Source of the DNA: Candidatus Pacearchaeota archaeon | GTDB taxonomy: Archaea; Nanobdellota; Nanobdellia; Pacearchaeales; GW2011-AR1 | Direction of reading: 5' to 3' | Length of the DNA stretch: 43,120 nucleotides | Assembly: GCA_017609085.1 (NCBI GenBank) | Contig: JAFCEO010000004.1 | Location: forward strand, 1-43,120 | Part shown: positions 35,508 through 43,120 of the stretch, one piece after another | Position numbering within the stretch: the stretch's first letter is position 1 | Layout of the letters: the number at the start of each line of letters is the position of its first letter | Program-made: the position numbers and the translations under genes | Notes under the pieces: generated by a model | Databases searched by the model: none | What the model was told of the DNA's origin: nothing | Seen by the model: only the letters and a program-made list of their open reading frames with translations

Positions 35508-36395
35508 TTAAAGTCTTGTTATTATCTCCACTTTATCTGTTAGAAGAATTGTATCTTCTGCTTGACTTACTGGAGAATTGGATTTTTCAACGAGTTTTGA
35601 ATAATGATGCAAAATCCCTGAATTTTCAAGAAAAAGAAGGGCAATTTTGGTTCTAGAACCAAATTTTTTTGTAAGCCATCTTTCGCAAAATGGGAGAGTT
35701 CTATACTCTTCTAGAATATACTGATAAATTTTTCTTGCTGTTGCATCCCTTACTGAACCTTGTTTTTCAAGACGGTAGATACTACTTTTTCCACCATCAT
35801 AAACTAATCCAAGACCAGGAGTGGCAAAAGGTTCTATGGCATAAGCCCCTTCCTGAAGTTTAGTTAAGTTATTGTTTTCGTAGCTTGGAATAATTAAACC
35901 TGCGTGAACTAAGAAATGACCAAGTTCGTGGCCTGAAAGATTTCTTATTGGAGAAAAACCTTTTTTTGTAATTGTTTCTTGTATGACAGAACCGATTTCA
36001 GATAAAGTTATGCTTTTTTTTATTATTTTTAATGCGTTTTCTAAAGCATCTTCACTTGCCCTTATAAGTTCTTTATATTTTTCTTCTTCTGTTAAGTCTA
36101 GAGAGAAAGCAGTATCTGCTATAGAACCATCAATATGAACTCCCATATCCACCTTCAAAAGACCAGCAGCTATTTCATTATCATTTGAACTTGGAGTGTA
36201 ATGAGCTGCTATTCCGTCTTTAGCGAGATTGAGTGGAAAAGCTGGCTTTCCTCCAAGTTTTAAGATTTTATCTTCAATTTTTTCAGCTATTTCTAACAAA
36301 GGCATATTCGGTTTTATTAACTGTCTTGCGTATTCCTTAACTTCTGCTGCAATCTGTCCTGCTCTCTTATAATTCTTTAGTCTTTTCTCATCCAT
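35508..36395 (-). CDS. map: Methionine aminopeptidase (type II)
   Basis: KDGIAAHYTPSSNDNEIA, VDMGVHIDGSIADTAFSL, LSGHELGHFLVHAG, YAIEPFATPG. Confidence 0.93.
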   Translation of the reverse strand: MDEKRLKNYKRAGQIAAEVKEYARQLIKPNMPLLEIAEKIEDKILKLGGKPAFPLNLAKDGIAAHYTPSSNDNEIAAGLLKVDMGVHIDGSIADTAFSLDLTEEEKYKELIRASEDALENALKIIKKSITLSEIGSVIQETITKKGFSPIRNLSGHELGHFLVHAGLIIPSYENNNLTKLQEGAYAIEPFATPGLGLVYDGGKSSIYRLEKQGSVRDATARKIYQYILEEYRTLPFCERWLTKKFGSRTKIALLFLENSGILHHYSKLVEKSNSPVSQAEDTILLTDKVEIITRL

Positions 36396-36457
36396 TATTC
36401 TAATAATTTTTTTAGAGTATATAAATGTTTAAAAAAATGTAAAAGAATTAAAACTTG

Positions 36458-37771
36458 ATGGAAAAGAAAGAATATAAAGGGTTCTTTGGAAAATTTGAGA
36501 AATTTTTTGATTGGATAATTGATATTTATATCAGAATTGAAGATTACCATAAACTTGCAAAATCTCATAAAAAATATTTCGATTTAGCCCTGAAGAGTGA
36601 TTTTGAAATTAAAAATTTAAGAAGAATAGTTGAAAGACAAGAGGAGAATATTAAAAAACTTGCTATAGAAAATTTGGGATTAAGAGATAAATTAACAGAA
36701 TATCGAAAAAGAGTCTTGGAAAGTCCAGAATACATAAAATCAGAAAGAGAAAAAAGAAAGTATAAAGAACTGGCTGAAGAAAGGGGGAAATTAATCGAAT
36801 TTTTGAAGAGAGACAAAAAGGAGATAATGAAATTTAATGATTCTCTTATAAGAAAAAAAGCTGTTGACCCATTAGCTATGTTTTTAGAACAGAATGTGAG
36901 AGAGCCCTATTTATTGCTTAACAAAGAAGGTAAGATACTCTATTGTACAAAAGCTTTAATGAAAGAACTTGGAATAAGTGAAGATAAAAATATAAAAGGA
37001 AAAAGCTATCTGGAAATTTTGAAAAGTGAAAATATAGAAGAACTAAAGTACATAAAAAAACTTTTAACTTTAGAAGAAGAAAAAGAATTTGACATCTCTT
37101 GTGAGATTAATAATAAAAAAGTTAATTTACATGTAATAAAGAAACTTCCCATCTTTGTTCCAGTAGAATTTGAATATCGTGGAAAAGAAAGAGATATGAA
37201 CGTTATTTCCTGTGTTCCATTAATCATAGAGAAAACAAGAAAATGGTCATTCCATATAAAACACAGCCTTGAAAAGATAATAGAAAAAGTAGAAAAAGAT
37301 AATTTAATTGCAAAAGAAATCGAAAAAGAAATGCCGAAGATTTATGCAGGACTTATTAGACATGGCTGGAAAAGTAAAGATATTTTGGAACTTGAAAAAA
37401 AATTGGGAATAACTGGTGCGTACTTTTATCTTAAAAATCAGCTTAACAAAATAGAAGAGAAAGAGAGAGCAATTAAAAAAGCAAAAAGAAGAAAAGAAGC
37501 AAAAGAAAGACTCAAAAGAATTAAAAAACAACAACGAGAAAGAAGAAAAATCGAAAGAAAAAGAGACAAAGTTATTTCTGTATTCAGAGCAAAACACGGA
37601 TTAAGGAAATCTGAATTAATGAAATGCTGGAAGGAAAGTAAGGACTTCAAAGATTTTGTTTATAAATGTAGGAGTCTAATAAATAACAAGGAACAGGAAG
37701 AAGAGAAAAAGAAAATAATTGGAAGCATGATTATGGGGGTTATCAATCACAAATCAAAATCTAATCCTTAA
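36458..37771 (+). CDS. Soluble coiled-coil / PAS-domain protein with very basic C-terminus
   Basis: Central PAS-like REPYLLLNKEGKILYCTKALMKELGISEDKNIKGKSYLEILKSENIEEL; coiled-coil N-terminus; KRRKEAKERLKRIKKQQRERRKIERKRDK. Confidence 0.7.
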   Translation: MEKKEYKGFFGKFEKFFDWIIDIYIRIEDYHKLAKSHKKYFDLALKSDFEIKNLRRIVERQEENIKKLAIENLGLRDKLTEYRKRVLESPEYIKSEREKRKYKELAEERGKLIEFLKRDKKEIMKFNDSLIRKKAVDPLAMFLEQNVREPYLLLNKEGKILYCTKALMKELGISEDKNIKGKSYLEILKSENIEELKYIKKLLTLEEEKEFDISCEINNKKVNLHVIKKLPIFVPVEFEYRGKERDMNVISCVPLIIEKTRKWSFHIKHSLEKIIEKVEKDNLIAKEIEKEMPKIYAGLIRHGWKSKDILELEKKLGITGAYFYLKNQLNKIEEKERAIKKAKRRKEAKERLKRIKKQQRERRKIERKRDKVISVFRAKHGLRKSELMKCWKESKDFKDFVYKCRSLINNKEQEEEKKKIIGSMIMGVINHKSKSNP

Positions 37772-38216
37772 TTCTTCTCTCTTTAGGTACAAAATTTGTA
37801 ATTCTTTCTTTTGTGGATTTTCCACAACCAATAAAATCTTGACGATTTTTTAAAATTTTAAAGCTCTTTTCAGCCTTAATTAATAGATCGTTTCCTTTAA
37901 ACCATTGTTCTGCTTTTTCATCGTCTATAACAAGAATGTTTTTTGTTATTTGATTTTTAAATAGATATAAAGAGTCAAGACTAAGGCGAAAACCATCTGG
38001 GTGTTGTTTGACAAAATATAATCCTATATTTTCTATTCTAAGATTTTTATCCAGAACTCTAAGTTCTTCAGAAGACAAAGAGCCAGAGTATAGACGTATT
38101 TTCTCTTTTCCAAACTTTAAAAGTAAGTAAGGAAGAGATGTTATACCGAATTGCTTATTTAATTGATTTAAAATTTTTCTCTTCTCGGGTGATTTTATGA
38201 TTTTCATTTTCCCCAA
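37761..38216 (-). CDS. PUA-like RNA-binding protein associated with NOL1/NOP2/Sun methyltransferase (COG3270-like)
   Basis: HPDGFRLSLDSLYLFKNQITKNILVIDDEKAEQWFKGNDL; immediately upstream neighbour is the m5C methyltransferase. Confidence 0.65.
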   Translation of the reverse strand: MGKMKIIKSPEKRKILNQLNKQFGITSLPYLLLKFGKEKIRLYSGSLSSEELRVLDKNLRIENIGLYFVKQHPDGFRLSLDSLYLFKNQITKNILVIDDEKAEQWFKGNDLLIKAEKSFKILKNRQDFIGCGKSTKERITNFVPKERRIKD

Positions 38217-38219
38217 ATT

Positions 38220-39170
38220 TTATTCAAGTTTTTTTATTTTGCATAAAAAGAACCCTTCTGTATCATTATCTTGAGGATAAATACGACAGGCTCTATTCAG
38301 TTCTTTACTAAGTATTTGACCTTCCCATTCTGTTATCCCTGGACGGGTTTTTAAAGGCAGTGTAATCGGCTCTATTTTTATATTAAAATTATTAAGTAAA
38401 TGTTGTATAATAAGTTCATTTTCTTCCGGAGCATGGGTACAAGTTGAATATAACATTTCCCCTCCAGGCCTTAAAATTTCTAAAGCAGAAGAAGCAAGTT
38501 TTTTTTGTATTCTTGATAGTTTATTTATAACTTTTATGTTCCACATTTTTAATGTAGCAAGATTACTTCTTATATTTCCTTCCCCCGAACAAGGAACATC
38601 TGCTAAAATTTTTGAAGCTTGGAACTTAAGTTTTTTCAATTTATTACATAAAACAATGCCATCATGTCTTGTTATTATTACATTGCTACAGCCTTGTTTT
38701 TCTAAATTAGATGAAAGAATGGAGATTCTTCCTAAGTTTACATCATTTGCTATTATCGTCCCTTTATTCTCCATTACTGCACAAGCATGGGTTGTTTTTG
38801 AGCCCGGAGCTGCACATAAATCAACTAAGATGTCTTGTGATGATGGTTTTAAAGCAAGAATCGGCATCATTGATGCAGTTTCTTGAATATAGTAATATCC
38901 TAAAATATGCTCTCTGCTCTTTCCCAATTCTCCAGGTAACAAATTGCTTGCTACTTGCATAATTTCCGGATATTCTGGAAAAGGTTGTTTTATCTTCCAT
39001 TTTTTTTCTAATCTTTTTTTTAATTCCTGTGGAGAGATTTTCAAAGTATTGCATCTGATAGTTCTCAACAGGGGTTTTTTTGAAAAAATCCAAAACTTCT
39101 TTATGTCATTTCTATCTGTCAAAAGTTTTTCAATTCTTTCTTTGAAAAGAGGTTTTGGTCGATAATCCAT
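38220..39170 (-). CDS. NOL1/NOP2/Sun-family RNA m5C methyltransferase
   Basis: DLCAAPGSKTTHACAVMENKG, ILADVPCSGEGNIRSN, MLYSTCTHAPEENE. Confidence 0.92.
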   Translation of the reverse strand: MDYRPKPLFKERIEKLLTDRNDIKKFWIFSKKPLLRTIRCNTLKISPQELKKRLEKKWKIKQPFPEYPEIMQVASNLLPGELGKSREHILGYYYIQETASMMPILALKPSSQDILVDLCAAPGSKTTHACAVMENKGTIIANDVNLGRISILSSNLEKQGCSNVIITRHDGIVLCNKLKKLKFQASKILADVPCSGEGNIRSNLATLKMWNIKVINKLSRIQKKLASSALEILRPGGEMLYSTCTHAPEENELIIQHLLNNFNIKIEPITLPLKTRPGITEWEGQILSKELNRACRIYPQDNDTEGFFLCKIKKLE

Positions 39171-39233
39171 AAAAGAAAAAGTCTGAATTAGTTTAATAAA
39201 TTAACCATTATCATATTTACTTTTAAACCTTTT

Positions 39234-41282
39234 CTAATTTTCCACTTTTGTAACTCCAGATTCTTTTTTAAATTTTATAATATTTTCTACAAAACTTTCT
39301 ATTTTGGCTTCATGACTTACTAAGATGAGCTGTTGAACTTTTAACTGACTTAAAACGTCCCTCATTTTATCTAACTGACTTTCTGAAAATCCGTCTGTTG
39401 GCTCGTCTAAAATAAGAAGGTCGCGAGTTTTTATTTTACTTAAAAAAGAATTGATAACCTGATTTAAAGCAAGCCTATAAGCTAAAGCGACGGCTGTCCT
39501 CTCTCCCCCAGATAAGTAAGAATAAGAAAGTTCATAATCTTGTTGTTGTATTATTGGAGAAAACTCTTCATCCAATCTTACAGACAAACTTTCAGGAACT
39601 AAAACTGAAAACCACTCTGAAAATAATTTTGAAAATTCTTCTTTCAATTTTAGCATAACATTTCTTTCTGTAACGAAAATTAAAGCAAGAAATTTGGAAG
39701 AAATCCAATTTTCTAGTTTTTTTAAATAATCAAGCTTTTTTTTCAGTTCTTGTTTTTCTTTTATTCTACGTTCTATATCTAAAATTTGTTCTTGAACTAA
39801 AGATATCTCTTTATTTAATTCAGCTATTTTAATTTCTTGCTGTTTTTCTTTCATTTTTTCCTTTTCAAGTTGTTCTCTTTTTTCATCAAAAATTTTGACA
39901 AAAACTGAAAACTGTTTTATACTTTCTTCCAATGTTTTTATATGCCTGGATATCAACTGTATATCGGAATCTATCTGTTTTTTTCTTTTTTCTATTTCTT
40001 CAACGCTCTTTTCTTTTTCTTTTATACTTTCTAACTTAATTTTCTTAATTTCTTCTTCTGATTTCTTCTGTTCTAGGTTTGTTGTTTGTTTTCTTATACT
40101 TTCAAGCAATTCAAAAATTTGGGATTTTTGTTTTTCCAGTTTTTCAGTTTCAGAATTAATAAAAAGCAATTCTGACTCTACTTTTTTAAAGATGTTACTT
40201 TTGTATTGCTCATTAACTTCTTGAAGGCAGGTAGGACAAATTTTAAGATTAGAAATTTTTTCGCGAAGTTGTTCGGATTCTTTTTTTCTCTCTATTAGAG
40301 AATTCAGTTTACTTGAAAGATTAATAATTTGTTCTTGATATGTCTTTTCTCGCTCTTTATTTTTATTTATAATTTCTTCAATTTCTTTAAGTTTTTTCTC
40401 GTCAAAGACAAGGTTTTTTCCTTCTTGAATCTCTAATTTTATCTTTTTTATCTGTGAATCTGCTTCGAAATACAAATTTTTTTTATTTGTCAACATTAAC
40501 TCAGATTTTTCTCTTTCTCTTTCGAGATTCTCTTTTTCTTTTATCTTTCTCTCTATTTCAGAAACTTCTTGTTCTATCTTTTCTCTCTCTTTTTTTCTCT
40601 CTTCAAGAATTTTATTCTCTTCTTCCTTATTTTTTTGCAGAAAAGAAAGTTTTGTCTTTCTTTCTTCTAATTTTTTTTTAATCTCATCTATATCTGAAAG
40701 TTGACCCTCTTTGCTCCTTATTTCTTCCCTTAACTTTGCCGCAAAAATGCTGGCGTTTTCTTCTATTCTTTTATATTTATCAATTCCGAAAATATGCCTC
40801 AATGTGTTAAGCCTTGTTTCTGCTGGCTCGAGAATTATTTGTTTCATTTCTTCTTGAGGAGTATAAACTGTAAATTTGTATAAAAGATTTGTTTTTTTAG
40901 CAAATTCAGAAGGATAATTTAACAAATTAAGGACTCTATTTTTAATTTCCGTGACAGACCCTTCAAATTTTTCATTATCTATTGTGATAGCAGCGTAATC
41001 CTGGCTTATTGTTTTCCCCTTTTTCAAGGTTCTTTCTAAGATAACTGATTTGCCATCTATATCCAATTCTAATACAACTCTCCCCTCCTTTTTTCCATTT
41101 TTTAATAAAGAAGACCCTCTTTGGCTGGGCTGTAAACCGAATAATGCAAATTCTATGGCAAGTAAAACAGAAGTTTTTCCTGCTCCAATATCTCCTGACA
41201 AAAGGGTAGACCCTCTCGGAAATTCTATCTCCTGATTTTCGTAACTTCTTATATTCTCAAGCTTTATCTTTTTTATTAACAT
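39234..41282 (-). CDS. rad50: Rad50 ATPase
   Basis: LLSGDIGAGKTSVLLAIEFALFG, zinc hook CPTC, YLSGGERTAVALAYRLAL, LLILDEPTDGF. Confidence 0.95.
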   Translation of the reverse strand: MLIKKIKLENIRSYENQEIEFPRGSTLLSGDIGAGKTSVLLAIEFALFGLQPSQRGSSLLKNGKKEGRVVLELDIDGKSVILERTLKKGKTISQDYAAITIDNEKFEGSVTEIKNRVLNLLNYPSEFAKKTNLLYKFTVYTPQEEMKQIILEPAETRLNTLRHIFGIDKYKRIEENASIFAAKLREEIRSKEGQLSDIDEIKKKLEERKTKLSFLQKNKEEENKILEERKKEREKIEQEVSEIERKIKEKENLEREREKSELMLTNKKNLYFEADSQIKKIKLEIQEGKNLVFDEKKLKEIEEIINKNKEREKTYQEQIINLSSKLNSLIERKKESEQLREKISNLKICPTCLQEVNEQYKSNIFKKVESELLFINSETEKLEKQKSQIFELLESIRKQTTNLEQKKSEEEIKKIKLESIKEKEKSVEEIEKRKKQIDSDIQLISRHIKTLEESIKQFSVFVKIFDEKREQLEKEKMKEKQQEIKIAELNKEISLVQEQILDIERRIKEKQELKKKLDYLKKLENWISSKFLALIFVTERNVMLKLKEEFSKLFSEWFSVLVPESLSVRLDEEFSPIIQQQDYELSYSYLSGGERTAVALAYRLALNQVINSFLSKIKTRDLLILDEPTDGFSESQLDKMRDVLSQLKVQQLILVSHEAKIESFVENIIKFKKESGVTKVEN

Positions 41283-42454
41283 TTTATATCTAAATTTAGA
41301 GTCTTATTTATTTCTGATAAAAGGCGGGATTCAAAGATTGCTTTTTTTTCATCTTCTTGTTTTTCTAAATTAAAAGATTCTATTAAAGAAGGTATGAAGC
41401 TGTTGAACTCCGAAGGATTTTTTTTGATAAAATCTCTAATTATTGAGTCTTCTATCTTGTCTATATTATCCGTTTCTATTTTAATTTCTGGCTCTTCTGT
41501 CTTTAAATGAGTGGTATTTTTTAAAAAAGCGTATGCTTTTTTTTCTTTTACTTTTTCCTGAATTTTTTGAAATTTTATATCAGAGGTCTTTCCTTGTTTT
41601 ATTTTTCCTCTTAATTTTAAAAGGACAATCTTATCCTCCAAGTCTTCTTTTTCTAAAACAGAAAGAATCTGCTCAGTTGCTGTGAGAGCATTCTCTATTT
41701 CGAGTTCAAAAAGGCGTGTTTCTTTTATCTTTATCTCTTTCCTTGTTAATTTTACGTAGCCATTGACGTCTATGATATAAAAACTTCCCCCGCCTAATTC
41801 TTCCAATTCTGAAAAATTATTCGGAAATAAAGGACCGGGATAAATTAAGTACTTATTATCTGATACTTTATACTCGTGAATTAAGTGCAAATGACCTAAA
41901 GCATAATAATCTGCTTCTGGTAATTCTTCAATTGAAACAGATTCTATAGGAAGATTTCCTTTAGCAGATTCCATTGTTGTATGCAACATTAAAATTTTAA
42001 ATTTATTACTGGGTTGAAGAAAAATTTTTTTTAAATCGGTTACCTCAAGCCCTGATTTTTTTCCAGGATAACCATAAATTGAAACAGATTCATTATTGAA
42101 AGATTTCAGTATAATTTTATCCTCTTTTTCTTCAAACTTACATATTTCGCAGAATCCTGCCTTCTCAAGAACATCAAGAAACGTTTTTCCAGAAACAGAA
42201 TAATCGTGACTTCCCGCTATAACATAGCATTTAATTCCTTCTTCTTTGATTTTTTTAAATTCTGAAAAGGTCTCTTTCAAAATTTCTATCGGAGGGTACG
42301 CAGAATCAAAGAGATCCCCTGAAAAAATTATAAAATTTACGCTCTCTTGTATACAGATATTTATAGCTTTTTTAAAGCTTTCAAGATTTAATTTTTGCAA
42401 TTCTGGTTGTCTCCAAGAACCTAGATGGCAGTCAGATATATGTGCAAATTTCAT
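41276..42454 (-). CDS. mre11: Mre11 nuclease
   Basis: KFAHISDCHLGSW, FSGDLFDSAYP, IAGSHDYS, YALGHLHLIHEY; 7-nt overlap with rad50. Confidence 0.94.
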   Translation of the reverse strand: MKFAHISDCHLGSWRQPELQKLNLESFKKAINICIQESVNFIIFSGDLFDSAYPPIEILKETFSEFKKIKEEGIKCYVIAGSHDYSVSGKTFLDVLEKAGFCEICKFEEKEDKIILKSFNNESVSIYGYPGKKSGLEVTDLKKIFLQPSNKFKILMLHTTMESAKGNLPIESVSIEELPEADYYALGHLHLIHEYKVSDNKYLIYPGPLFPNNFSELEELGGGSFYIIDVNGYVKLTRKEIKIKETRLFELEIENALTATEQILSVLEKEDLEDKIVLLKLRGKIKQGKTSDIKFQKIQEKVKEKKAYAFLKNTTHLKTEEPEIKIETDNIDKIEDSIIRDFIKKNPSEFNSFIPSLIESFNLEKQEDEKKAIFESRLLSEINKTLNLDIKC

Positions 42455-42591
42455 CTTGTCTTTTTAAATTTATATAGTCTTTACTTTTCTTTTTTGAAAA
42501 AGGAAAAAAAGGTTATATAAAAATAGTTGTAATAAAGAGAATATAATAAATAAGGAGAATTGTTTAGGTAAAGATCTTTAAAAGAGTATCC

Positions 42592-42972
42592 CTATGTGAA
42601 CAATCCAATTATCTTTTCTTTAAAAATAAGTACTAATATAAGAATAGCTATAAGAATGAGCAAAATAATGAGGAGAACAACGATTTTATAATTTCTTTTT
42701 AATTTATTGAAAAAAGAGTCCTTTGGTTTTTTTACCTGCTTAGAATCTTGTCCTGTTTGGGGCGACATAGAAGGTGAAGGTGGGGAAGATGAGGGAGTCT
42801 CTAAAGATTTGTCTTCTTTTTCTGGAAGAACTCCTGTATTAATAAAACTAGCCGCTTCCTCTACTTCTTCACGAGAATAACCTGCATTAATAAAACTTTG
42901 TTTGGCTTTTTCAAAAGATTCGCCTTTTTCTATAGCATTTCTTAACCCCCACAAAATATCCTCTCTTACCAT
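42592..42972 (-). CDS. Tail-anchored protein with N-terminal small helical domain
   Basis: 126 aa; WGLRNAIEKGESFEKAKQSFINAGYSREEVEEAASFIN, Pro/Ser linker, C-terminal TM. Confidence 0.65.
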   Translation of the reverse strand: MVREDILWGLRNAIEKGESFEKAKQSFINAGYSREEVEEAASFINTGVLPEKEDKSLETPSSSPPSPSMSPQTGQDSKQVKKPKDSFFNKLKRNYKIVVLLIILLILIAILILVLIFKEKIIGLFT

Positions 42973-43022
42973 CTCTAATAAAATAAAAAGAGTTATTTAA
43001 ATTTATCTTTAAAAGAATTTTC

Positions 43023-43120
43023 TCAAAGTTTTATATTTCTTAATCTTTTTATTCTCTCTTCTATTGGTGGATGAGTCGAAAAAATATTAATTAACTTTTG
43101 TTTACTAAAAGGATTTACGA
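43023..43120 (-). CDS. C-terminus of HtpX-like M48 membrane protease (partial, runs off window)
   Basis: Minus-strand ...NPFSKQKLINIFSTHPPIEERIKRLRNIKL*; STHPPxEERIxRL is typical of HtpX. Confidence 0.75.
   Translation of the reverse strand, partial: VNPFSKQKLINIFSTHPPIEERIKRLRNIKL

Noticed and set aside
42480-42591. Possible ncRNA from TATA-like ggttatataaaa downstream of the 42592 minus-strand gene
   Set aside because: No stable structure or conserved motif visible; could not be supported.

Overview
AT-rich archaeal chromosome segment. Small single-domain proteins, TATA promoters of the type TTTATAAA, an unsplit RpoB, and many 'DPANN-style' PKD/LamG/pilin-like proteins suggest a Woese-/Pacearchaeota-like lineage (inference). 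Left third: secreted Cys-rich and PKD proteins; an Era-like GTPase / DUF2073 / Zn-ribbon / CCA-adding enzyme cluster; a TrmB-like regulator; signal peptidase I facing a presenilin-like A22 protease; a frameshifted pilin-LamG gene; and a ferredoxin - ArsR-like regulator - NifS - DUF1858 - IscU - NcsA/TtcA cluster for Fe-S and tRNA-thiolation functions. Centre: an intron-containing tRNA-Lys(UUU), then rpoH-rpoB-rpoA (A' and A'' fused)-nusA-rpsL-(orphan)-rps7-fusA-tuf. Right third: NrdG/NrdD, a Zn-ribbon-AbrB protein next to Cdc48, methionine aminopeptidase, a soluble PAS-domain protein, an m5C RNA methyltransferase with PUA-like partner, Rad50/Mre11, and the end of an HtpX-like gene. I see no CRISPR array, transposase, rRNA or obvious defence island. 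The most interesting signals are: the fused RpoA with a very short A'/A'' junction and altered trigger-loop residues; a 12-bp leader hairpin at the predicted start of the RNAP operon transcript; a hairpin that buries the nrdD Shine-Dalgarno; a Cys-tailed ArsR-like regulator with a palindrome over its own start codon; two exact-match tracts between the D1 and D2 domains of Cdc48, suggestive of gene conversion; an orphan gene inside the str operon; and a shared helical domain on two membrane proteins.
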